Below the pieces are notes generated by a model. That model did not search any database. It was not told the origin of the DNA and saw only the letters and a list, made by a program, of their open reading frames with translations. From Thiohalocapsa halophila (lineage in GTDB: Bacteria; Pseudomonadota; Gammaproteobacteria; Chromatiales; Chromatiaceae), in assembly GCF_016583825.1 (NCBI RefSeq), contig NZ_NRRV01000016.1, positions 1 through 64,000 of the forward strand: DNA of 64,000 bases. Reading direction: 5' to 3'. How positions within the stretch are numbered: position 1 is the first letter of the stretch; every line of letters starts with the position of its first letter. This document shows positions 10,755 through 17,801 of the stretch, piece after piece. Made by a program: the position numbers and the translations under genes.

Positions 10755-11866
10755 TGCTGCTCACCTGCGCTGTCATGGGCCTCGGCGGACTCGGGCCGCT
10801 TCTGCTTGATCTTGTGCACCGCGCTGTAGGCGGCATGGGCGCCGATGGCGGCGCCGACGGCGCCGACCGCGGCGAGCCCGACCTTGTCGGCATTCGCCTC
10901 GACGCCGAACACGTGCGTGTCCGTGGTGTGCTGGTAGAAGCTGCCCTTGTCCCAGAAGCCGTCCTCGGAGCAGCCGATGCAGCCGTGGCCGGACTGGATC
11001 GGAAAGGAGACCCCGTTGTTCCAGCGCACCGTGGAGCAGGCGTTGTAGGTGGTCGGGCCCTTGCAGCCGACCTTGTAGAGGCAGTAGCCCTTGCGCGCGG
11101 CCTCGTCGTCCCAGGACTCCACGAACTGGCCGGCATCGAAGTGCGGCCGGCGGTAACACTTGTCGTGGATGCGCTGGCCGTAGAACATGGTCGGGCGGCC
11201 CTGGCGGTCCAGCTCCGGGATGCGCTCGAAGGTGAGCATGTAGGTCAGCACGCCGGTCATCACCTCGGCGATGGGCGGGCAGCCCGGCACCTTGATGATG
11301 GGCTTGTCGTGGATGACCTGGTGGATGGGCGTCGCGCGGGTGGGATTGGGCCGCGCCGCCTGCACGCAGCCCCAGGAGGCACAGCTGCCCCAGGAGATGA
11401 TGGCCTTGCAGTCCTTGGCCACCTCCCGCAGCTGATCGACGAAGGGCCGGCCGCCGATGATGCAGCTCATGCCCTCCTGGTTGAGCGGCGGGTTGCCCTC
11501 CACCGCCAGGATATAGTTGCCCTTGTACTTGTGCGTGATCTCTTCCAGGATCGCCTCCGCCTGATGGCCGGCGGAGGCCATGATCAGGTCGTCGTAGTCC
11601 AGCGAGATCATGGACAGCACCACGTCCGACACCAACGGGTGGGCGCTGCGGATGAAGGACTCGGAGCAGCAGGTGCACTCCAGTCCATGCAGCCAGAGCA
11701 CCGGCGTGCGCGGCTTGGTCTCCATGGCATGGGCAATCTTGCCGGCAAAGCTCGGCGCGAGCCCCAGCGCCGTCGCCGTCAGCGAGCAGAATTTGACAAA
11801 GCTGCGCCGGGAGATGCCTTGGCGGCGCATGACATCGTAGAAGGTCTCGGGTGTGGATCTGGGCAT
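10751..11866 (-). CDS. hupS: Uptake [NiFe] hydrogenase small subunit
   Basis: Electron-transfer subunit with three iron-sulfur clusters. ATG at 11866 gives [12 protein letters not shown] followed by the Tat signal SRRSFVKF near residue 20. The mature part opens with [16 protein letters not shown] (proximal cluster Cys plus the extra Cys of oxygen-tolerant group 1d-like enzymes), and the medial and distal clusters use the Cys in [14 protein letters not shown] and [15 protein letters not shown]-terminal hydrophobic helix ([18 protein letters not shown]) anchors the complex next to HupC. An upstream GTG/ATG extension to 11944 lacks homology. First gene of the operon, 97 nt from a sigma-54-like promoter. 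Confidence 0.96.
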   Translation of the reverse strand: MPRSTPETFYDVMRRQGISRRSFVKFCSLTATALGLAPSFAGKIAHAMETKPRTPVLWLHGLECTCCSESFIRSAHPLVSDVVLSMISLDYDDLIMASAGHQAEAILEEITHKYKGNYILAVEGNPPLNQEGMSCIIGGRPFVDQLREVAKDCKAIISWGSCASWGCVQAARPNPTRATPIHQVIHDKPIIKVPGCPPIAEVMTGVLTYMLTFERIPELDRQGRPTMFYGQRIHDKCYRRPHFDAGQFVESWDDEAARKGYCLYKVGCKGPTTYNACSTVRWNNGVSFPIQSGHGCIGCSEDGFWDKGSFYQHTTDTHVFGVEANADKVGLAAVGAVGAAIGAHAAYSAVHKIKQKRPESAEAHDSAGEQQ

Positions 11867-11962
11867 GGGTCTGGTGATCCCCGGTTGGCGGTCATGCGCA
11901 CCGGCGCCCGCCCGACAGCCCGGCGACGGGATGGATGCGCGCATTGTTGTTCCGCCAAGTGC

Positions 11963-11978
11963 AGCACAGACCGGGCCA
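11963..11978 (-). promoter_or_regulatory. Candidate sigma-54 promoter of the hup operon
   Basis: On the minus strand TGGCCC-N5-GTGCT matches the -24/-12 consensus TGGCAC-N5-TTGCT at 9 of 11 fixed positions, keeping GG and GC ten bases apart. It would start transcription near 11953, about 87 nt before the hupS ATG. Upstream, at 12012-12037, GATTG and CAATC form a spaced inverted repeat that could be an activator site. The sigma-54 activator HupR encoded at the operon end makes this reading coherent. Confidence 0.5.
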
Positions 11979-12197
11979 GGTTTTGCATCATGAGCCTGAC
12001 CAACGCCTTAGGATTGCATTGTTGCGCTGCATCAATCTCAGGGTGCAAAGTGCCTTTGCAGTGCCCACCGGATATCGGAAAGACAATGCCCACCCGCAAA
12101 GCCCGCAATGGGCACCAGCCAATCCTTGCCCCAACTAGGGAAACGCCGGCGGGAGCACCCGCGGGCGCAACCGCCGTCGGATAGGCCGTAACCAGCC

Positions 12198-12668
12198 GTG
12201 CAGCTCCGTCACGACCCAAGCCGCTACGACGAGCACCTGACCCTGAAGGTGCCGCTCGCGCTCTGGCTGGTGCTCGCCTTCCTGCTCCGGCACATCCTGT
12301 TGCTCGGCATCACCTTCATGCCCACCACCGGCGAAGAGATCACGGCCCTGCGAGACCTGATCCGCCCCGCCTACCTCGCCGCCGACCTGCTGGCACTCCC
12401 CGTCGCCGTCGCCGCCGCCCGCCGCCGGCCTCGGGCGCCGGAGTGGATGCGCCGGCTCTGGCCCCACGGCCGAGCGCTGCTGACGGCATCCGCCCTGCTC
12501 TACTTGACGCTGCTGGCGACACAGGTGGCCACATCCGGCCGGTCGCTGATCAACGCCGTGGACGAGGCGGTACTGATCTCGGCGCTGCTCAATGTCGCGG
12601 TCGTCACCTACCTGTGGCGCTCGGTGCTGGTGCGGGACGTGTTTCGAGAGTTTCCGGCGCGGGCCTAA
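12198..12668 (+). CDS. DUF2919 family inner-membrane protein
   Basis: Membrane protein of 156 residues with four predicted helices. The opening SRYDEHLTLKVPLALWLVL followed by a charged RH pair is characteristic of the DUF2919 (YfeZ-like) family of unknown function. Translation starts at GTG 12198; no ATG precedes the conserved region. It diverges from hupS across a 331-nt gap that holds the hup promoter and otherwise no gene I can support. Confidence 0.7.
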   Translation: MQLRHDPSRYDEHLTLKVPLALWLVLAFLLRHILLLGITFMPTTGEEITALRDLIRPAYLAADLLALPVAVAAARRRPRAPEWMRRLWPHGRALLTASALLYLTLLATQVATSGRSLINAVDEAVLISALLNVAVVTYLWRSVLVRDVFREFPARA

Positions 12669-12951
12669 CGGTGCTGGACAGATGCGCGAGGTACCTGGGG
12701 CGCCGATGCCCTCGTGAACCCGGTGCTGGACCCGGTCTCCGGCCAGCTCGAGCTCAAGCTTACGGGCCTCTTCCAGCAGCCGCAGCTCGACGCCGCATCG
12801 TCCAGCAGCGCGTGCTGAGCCGGCTCCTCACCGCCAACCGCCGCGCGGAATGAGCGTTGCCCCAATTTCGTATACCGTCACCGTATCTCGGCGCTCCTGG
12901 GGGGCGCTGCATCGGCCGCCGACTTCAGCGACGGCGGTTCCCGCCGGATTA
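12669..12951. other. Intergenic region with one GTATAC repeat copy
   Basis: No supported gene. A stretch around 12700-12850 reads like coding sequence but carries no start or recognisable domain and may be a remnant. At 12863-12883 there is an inverted copy of the GGKGACRGTATACNNAATT repeat found in arrays at 53.3 and 57.2 kb. Confidence 0.5.
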
Positions 12952-12965
12952 TTGATACTTGTCAA
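12952..12965 (+). promoter_or_regulatory. Distal Crp/Fnr-type box upstream of hao
   Basis: TTGAT-ACTT-GTCAA, one base from the FNR/Dnr consensus TTGAT-N4-ATCAA. Its centre is about 90 nt upstream of the predicted hao transcript start, a class I-like position. The same TTGAT-N4-GTCAA form recurs at nap (25277) and hcp (38826, minus strand). Confidence 0.65.
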
Positions 12966-13000
12966 TGCGTGGTGCGTTTAGGGGCACCGCGGTGGCGGTC

Positions 13001-13042
13001 TTGAGGCGGCTCAAGGTTGACGGGCTGTCCCCGTTCGAGACT
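13001..13042 (+). promoter_or_regulatory. Class II Crp/Fnr-type promoter of hao
   Basis: The perfect palindrome TTGAG-GCGG-CTCAA (13001-13014) is followed after exactly 22 nt by GAGACT (13037-13042), placing the box centre at -41.5 of a start near 13049. The hcp promoter has the same 22-nt spacing and the same GAGACT hexamer. Leader to the hao ATG would be about 93 nt. Confidence 0.65.
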
Positions 13043-13141
13043 CGCAGGCCCCGATGGGACGGCCAGCGCCGGCGGCGCTACCGGCCGGCCGCCTGCCGCC
13101 CATTGCAGGGGTCAGTGTCACCAACGTCCGAGGATAGCGAG

Positions 13142-14683
13142 ATGAAGAATTCCAGCCGCGGTGCGCTTGCGCTGCCGCCCCCGGTCCTGCGCAAGACCCT
13201 GCACGCACTCCGCACGCTGCCGGTGCTGGCGCTGCTGCTCCTGTTCGCCGCCCAGGTGCATGCGGTGCGCCCGGCGGGCCAGCCCGGCGTGGACTGGGGC
13301 GACCCGAAAGGCCAGGAGTGCGTCGACTGCCACATGAGCGAGAACCCGGGCCTGTACTGGGAGTGGAACCACAGCCAGCACGGCCAGAACGGCGTCACCT
13401 GTCTGGACTGCCACGAGGCGAAGGAAGGCGAGATCGACGCTTGGCGCCACGAGGACACCTATGTGTCCATCGTCGTCACGCCCAAGGACTGCTCCAAGTG
13501 CCACGAGAAGGAGTTCGAGGAGATGGACGGCTCCCACCACGCCAAGGGCGGGCAGATCTTGGGATCGCTGGACAACCTGCTGGGCGAGGTGGTCGGCGGC
13601 CCGGCGGCGGTCAACGCCGGCTGCAAGCAGTGCCACGGCAGCAAGCTGGAATTCGTCACCGAGGGCAGCCGCAGGGACAAGGGCCGCCCCAAGCCCGGCA
13701 CTTGGCCGAATACGGGCATCGGGCGCATCAACCCGGACGGGTCCTTGGGCTCCTGCACGGCCTGCCACGGGCGCCATCGCTTCAGCAAGGCCCAGGCGCG
13801 CACGCCGGACACCTGCGGCAAGTGCCACGTCGGCCCGGACCATCCGCAGATCGAGGTCTACAACGAGTCCAAGCACGGCATCATTTACCGCGCCAAGGTG
13901 GACGAGATGAACATGGAGTCGGACAAGTGGGTCGCCGGGATCGACTACACCGCCGCCCCCACCTGCGCCACCTGCCACATGAGCGCCGCCCCCAACGAGT
14001 CCAGCACACACAACGTCGGCGAGCGGATTTCGTGGACGCTCAGGCCGCCCATTTCCACCAAGATCAACCTGGTCAAGCTCGAAGACGGCAACGAGTTCGA
14101 CGTGCCGGAAGGCGAGGAGATCCCGGCCGTCGGCGACGAGGCTCGCGGCTCCACGGTGGTCGAAGTGCTCACCTGGGAGGACCGCCGCAAGAAGATGGAG
14201 GACGTCTGCTACGCCTGCCACGAGCAGAGCGTCATCGACGGCCACTACAAGCAGTTCGACGACGTGGTGGTGCTCTACAACGAGAAGTTCGCCAAGCCCA
14301 TCGCGGCCATCATGGGCAAGCTCAAGGACGGCGGCTACATCACCAGCTCGCCCTTCGACGACAAGATCGAGTGGACCTGGTGGGAGATCTGGCACCACGA
14401 GGGCCGGCGTGCCCGCCACGGCGCCAGCATGAGCGGCCCGGACTACACCTGGTGGCACGGCATCTACGACGTCGCCAAGCACACCTATTTCAAGTGGATC
14501 CCGGAGCTGAAGGAGACCGTCATGAAGAAGGACGGCAACGAGGAATATGCCGTCGCCCTGCTCGAGGAGCACTTCAAGCCCATCGAAGGCCACGATTGGT
14601 ACTTCAGCGGCATGGGCAAGGAGCAGATCGAGAAGGTGCGCGCGGCCTTCGAGAAGCGCTATGGTGAAGGGGCGCTGAAGTAG
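13142..14683 (+). CDS. hao: Octaheme cytochrome c, hydroxylamine oxidoreductase (HAO) family
   Basis: Periplasmic octaheme cytochrome of 513 residues. Signal peptide at 1-40 (LPVLALLLLFAAQVHA). Eight CXXCH motifs occur in order: CVDCH, CLDCH, CSKCH, CKQCH, CTACH, CGKCH, CATCH, CYACH. The segment GPDHPQIEVYNESKHGIIY is typical of HAO-family enzymes. ATG 13142 follows GAGGATAGCGAG. Members either oxidise hydroxylamine or, in the epsilon-type, reduce nitrite/hydroxylamine; the difference depends on a crosslinking Tyr that I cannot place by eye. No haoB follows; a TPR gene does. Two Crp/Fnr boxes upstream tie it to nap and hcp, favouring a reductive or detoxifying role. Confidence 0.9.
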   Translation: MKNSSRGALALPPPVLRKTLHALRTLPVLALLLLFAAQVHAVRPAGQPGVDWGDPKGQECVDCHMSENPGLYWEWNHSQHGQNGVTCLDCHEAKEGEIDAWRHEDTYVSIVVTPKDCSKCHEKEFEEMDGSHHAKGGQILGSLDNLLGEVVGGPAAVNAGCKQCHGSKLEFVTEGSRRDKGRPKPGTWPNTGIGRINPDGSLGSCTACHGRHRFSKAQARTPDTCGKCHVGPDHPQIEVYNESKHGIIYRAKVDEMNMESDKWVAGIDYTAAPTCATCHMSAAPNESSTHNVGERISWTLRPPISTKINLVKLEDGNEFDVPEGEEIPAVGDEARGSTVVEVLTWEDRRKKMEDVCYACHEQSVIDGHYKQFDDVVVLYNEKFAKPIAAIMGKLKDGGYITSSPFDDKIEWTWWEIWHHEGRRARHGASMSGPDYTWWHGIYDVAKHTYFKWIPELKETVMKKDGNEEYAVALLEEHFKPIEGHDWYFSGMGKEQIEKVRAAFEKRYGEGALK

Positions 14684-14692
14684 GGGGTGCAC

Positions 14693-14768
14693 GTGGGAGC
14701 GGCGTCCTCGCCGCGACGGGCAGTTGCCAGCGCCCTGGAAGTCTTCGCGGCAGGGATGCCGCTCCCAC
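14693..14768. repeat. Inverted pair of GTGGGAGCGGC REP units
   Basis: GTGGGAGCGGC (14693-14703) faces GCCGCTCCCAC (14758-14768). Each unit continues with an internal GCGGC..GCCGC hairpin. The pair sits between hao and the TPR gene. Related single units are at 44222-44250 and 48885-48913. Confidence 0.8.
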
Positions 14769-14803
14769 GGGCAAGCCCCAATCCTCGCCATCCGGAGGAC
14801 AAG

Positions 14804-15262
14804 ATGCTAAGTACACTGAGAATCGTCACGGCCCTCACCGTCGCCTTGCTCACGGCGGCCTTGGCCGCAGAGGCCGAGGCCGCCACCACAGCCGAGCTCA
14901 TCAGCCGCGGTGAGAGCCAGCTCGCCGAGCAGGATGTCGACGCCGCCATCGCCACACTGCATCAGGCCGTCGCGGCCGACCCGAGCTCCACCGTCGCCCA
15001 TACCCGCCTCGGCGGCGCCTATCTGCTGGGTCAGCGCTATACCGAAGCCATCGACCAATTCCAGCAGGCCATCGCCATCGACGACGAGAACGCCGCCGCC
15101 TTCATCGGCATCGGCATGGCCTACCTGCACGGCGGCCAGAGCGGTCCGGCCAAGGCCGCCTTCGCCGAAGCCAAGCGTCTAAACCCAGCCAAGGCGCAGG
15201 AGCTGGACGCCCTGATGCGCCGCATCGAGCAGACCGGCGCGCCCGCCAATCCCCATCATTGA
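14804..15262 (+). CDS. Exported TPR-repeat protein
   Basis: Protein of 152 residues with a signal peptide (LRIVTALTVALLTAALA) and three tetratricopeptide units: around ELISRGESQLAEQDVDAAIA, TVAHTRLGGAYLLGQRYTEA and AAFIGIGMAYLHGGQSGPAK. ATG 14804 follows GGAGG. TPR modules mediate protein contacts, so a periplasmic scaffold or assembly role for the preceding octaheme cytochrome is possible. The REP pair between the two genes may mark transcript processing. Confidence 0.8.
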   Translation: MLSTLRIVTALTVALLTAALAAEAEAATTAELISRGESQLAEQDVDAAIATLHQAVAADPSSTVAHTRLGGAYLLGQRYTEAIDQFQQAIAIDDENAAAFIGIGMAYLHGGQSGPAKAAFAEAKRLNPAKAQELDALMRRIEQTGAPANPHH

Positions 15263-15508
15263 CCGCCCGACGACCGGTCCGTCCCCGCGGACTGCGCCCG
15301 CCGCCACCGGCTCGCCCCGAGACCGCGGCCGACCGACCATTCCGCCGCTCACAGTGACCGCGCGTCGAGCGCCGGCTGCGACCCGCTCGGCAAGACCCGC
15401 CGCCGGCCCGTCGCCGCCGGGCCGCGTCCTATACTCCAATCAGGTGTGAATCCTGCCGCGCAGCTCGGGTGGCCCGCCCGATCCGCGGCGCGGCACGCGG
15501 AGGTCGCG

Positions 15509-17479
15509 GTGAAGACGACGGTCCTGGAAGTCCGGTTCGGTGCAGCGGACGACGCCCCGGCGGTCGGGGATGCGGGTGCGGCCGCCGCGCTTCGGCCGGC
15601 GACGACGAGCCCACCCCACCGGCCCATCCCGGCGGATACCGCGCGCACCCTCGCCGGCCTCTTCGCGCAGCGCGTCGACCGCACCCCCAACGCCACGGCC
15701 TATCGCGAGTTTGCAGATGGTGCCTGGCGCGATCACAGTTGGGCGGCCATGGCGCGGGCGGTGTCGCGCTGGCGCACCGGCCTTGCCGGCGAGCATCTGG
15801 CGCCCGGAGAGCGCGTCGCCCTGAGCATCCCGAACGGCGTCGACTGGGTGTGCTTCGATCAGGCGGCGCTGGCGCTGGGGCTGGTGACCGTCCCCCTCTA
15901 CACCACCGACAGCCCGGGCAATATGGCGCACATCCTCGCCGACTCCGGCGCGCGGCTGCTGTTGCTTGACCGCGACGAGCAATGGACGGCCCTGCTGGAG
16001 CACGGCACCCCGCTGCCGGCGCTGAAGCGCGTGTTGTGCCGCCAACGCGCGGGGTCCTGCCAGGAGCCTCGCTTGCAGGCCGTCCATGACTGGCTGCCGG
16101 AGCGCTCCGACGGCGACGCGGCACCCTATGCCGCCACCGCCGTGGACGCCGCCGACGGCCCGCCCGACCATGCCGACGCGGACCCCGACGCCACGGCCAC
16201 GCTGGTCTACACCTCCGGCACCACGGGTCCGCCCAAGGGCGTGATGCTTTCGCACCGCAACATCCTCACCAATGCCGAGGCCGTCCTCCAGCGCATCCCC
16301 GCGCGGCCGACGGATGTCTTTTTGTCCTTCCTACCCCTGGCCCATGCCTTCGAGCGGACCGTGGGCTACTACCTGCCCATGATGTCCGGCTGCGCCGTGG
16401 CCTATGCCCGCTCCATCGAGCAGTTGCGCGAGGACCTGCTCAGCGTGCAGCCGACCGTGCTGCTCTCGGTGCCGCGGGTGTACGACAAGATCTACCTCGC
16501 CATCCAGGACAAGCTCGGTCGCTTCGGCATCAAGCGCCTGCTCTTCGACGCTACCGTGGCGCTTGGCTGGCGGCGCTTCCAGGCGGCGCAGGGCCGCCGG
16601 CGGCCCCCGGGTCCGCTCGGGCGGCTGCTCTGGGCGCTCCTGCGTCCGCTGGTGGCGGCGCCGGTATTGAACCGCCTCGGCGGGCGCCTGCGGGTGGCCG
16701 TGAGCGGCGGTGCGCCCCTGTCCGCGACCGTGGCCAGGTTCTTCGTCGGCCTCGGCCTGCCGCTCACCGAGGGCTACGGCCTCACGGAGGCGGGCCCCGT
16801 GGTGACCAACGTGGAGCTGGAGCGCTTCCGCCCCGGCTGCGTCGGCCTGCCGCTGCCCGGCGTGGCGCTGCGGCTCGGCCCGCAGCAGGAGATCTTCGTG
16901 CGCGGGCCCAATGTCACCAAGGGCTACTGGGGCCAGCCCGAGGCCACGGCGGCGGCCATCGATGCCGACGGCTGGCTGCACACCGGCGACGTCGGCGAGA
17001 TCGACGCCGAAGGCTATGTGCGTATCCGCGGGCGGCTCAAGGAGATCATCGTCACCTCCACGGGCGAGAAGGTGCCGCCGACGGACATGGAGGCGGCGCT
17101 CACCATGGAGCCGCTGTTCGACCAAGCCATGGTCGTGGGCGAAGGCCGCCCGTATCTCACCGCCGTGCTGGTGCTGGCCGACAAGCCCTGGCGGCAGCTC
17201 GCGGCCAAGCTGGGGCACGACGCCGATGATCCGGCGGCCCTCGCAGACCCCTTCGTGCTCTCCGCCGCGCAGGCGAAAGTGGACGACCGGCTGCGGGACT
17301 TTCCGCATCACGCCCAGGTGCACGGCCTGCACCTGACCCGCACACCCTGGACCATCGACAACGGCCTCCTCACGCCCACCATGAAGCTCAAGCGTGACGC
17401 CCTCATGGGCAGGCTCGGCACCGCCATCGAGGCGCTCTACCGCCACCCGCGGCCCGAGCGCGCCAAGCCCGCCCACTGA
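15509..17479 (+). CDS. Long-chain acyl-CoA synthetase (AMP-forming)
   Basis: ANL-superfamily ligase of about 656 residues that activates fatty acids. The phosphate-binding loop LVYTSGTTGPPKGVMLSHRN is near residue 230, with GYGLTEAGP, WLHTGDVGEID and the hinge RIRGRLKEIIV further on. Long-chain FadD15-like enzymes share the insert seen between residues 330 and 380. GTG 15509 has GGAGG six bases upstream; another GTG at 15446 lengthens it by 21 residues. The stop overlaps the ACP start (TGATG), so the three lipid genes are coupled. Confidence 0.87.
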   Translation: MKTTVLEVRFGAADDAPAVGDAGAAAALRPATTSPPHRPIPADTARTLAGLFAQRVDRTPNATAYREFADGAWRDHSWAAMARAVSRWRTGLAGEHLAPGERVALSIPNGVDWVCFDQAALALGLVTVPLYTTDSPGNMAHILADSGARLLLLDRDEQWTALLEHGTPLPALKRVLCRQRAGSCQEPRLQAVHDWLPERSDGDAAPYAATAVDAADGPPDHADADPDATATLVYTSGTTGPPKGVMLSHRNILTNAEAVLQRIPARPTDVFLSFLPLAHAFERTVGYYLPMMSGCAVAYARSIEQLREDLLSVQPTVLLSVPRVYDKIYLAIQDKLGRFGIKRLLFDATVALGWRRFQAAQGRRRPPGPLGRLLWALLRPLVAAPVLNRLGGRLRVAVSGGAPLSATVARFFVGLGLPLTEGYGLTEAGPVVTNVELERFRPGCVGLPLPGVALRLGPQQEIFVRGPNVTKGYWGQPEATAAAIDADGWLHTGDVGEIDAEGYVRIRGRLKEIIVTSTGEKVPPTDMEAALTMEPLFDQAMVVGEGRPYLTAVLVLADKPWRQLAAKLGHDADDPAALADPFVLSAAQAKVDDRLRDFPHHAQVHGLHLTRTPWTIDNGLLTPTMKLKRDALMGRLGTAIEALYRHPRPERAKPAH

Positions 17480-17778
17480 TGCCCGCACCGACCCGGCCCC
17501 GGACGGCAGCCCGCGCCCCGCAACGCGCGGAATCAGACGGGACGCCGCCGGCGACGCCGGCGCAGGACACCGGCCAACTGCTGGACATCCTCCGGCAGCT
17601 GGCCCGGGACTCCGGCCTCGACCTGCCGGCGGACGCCGTCACCCTGGACACCCGGCTGGAGGCGGACCTGGGGCTCGACAGCCTCGGGCGCTCGGAGCTC
17701 ATCGCCCGCGTCGAGCGTGGCCTGGGCCGACGGCTGCCGGACGAGGCCCTGCTGGCGCCGACCCGGCGGCGGGCCTGA
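17479..17778 (+). CDS. Acyl carrier protein-like domain, probably detached from the downstream ligase
   Basis: Protein of 99 residues with a complete acyl carrier fold: helix 1 LLDILRQLARDSG, the phosphopantetheine site DLGLDSLGRSEL (Ser near 72) and helix 3 RVERGLGRRLPDEALLA. A disordered Pro/Arg-rich leader of about 30 residues precedes it. In many relatives this domain is fused to an acyl-AMP ligase and a PlsC acyltransferase. Here it ends five codons after the last helix, and the ligase resumes at once in another frame. This suggests a broken fusion. Confidence 0.75.
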   Translation: MPAPTRPRTAARAPQRAESDGTPPATPAQDTGQLLDILRQLARDSGLDLPADAVTLDTRLEADLGLDSLGRSELIARVERGLGRRLPDEALLAPTRRRA

Positions 17779-17801
17779 CGCCCGGCCAGCGCGTCGCGCT
17801 G

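Noticed and set aside
12665..12865. Minus-strand open frame after the DUF2919 gene
   Set aside because: No ribosome site, signal or family; composition alone does not support a gene.
13118..14791. 557-codon open frame opposite hao
   Set aside because: No heme motifs or domains; the plus-strand reading has eight CXXCH and a signal peptide.
17394..17801. N-terminal extension of the ligase-acyltransferase
   Set aside because: This part is the ACP gene read in the wrong frame; it has no ligase homology.
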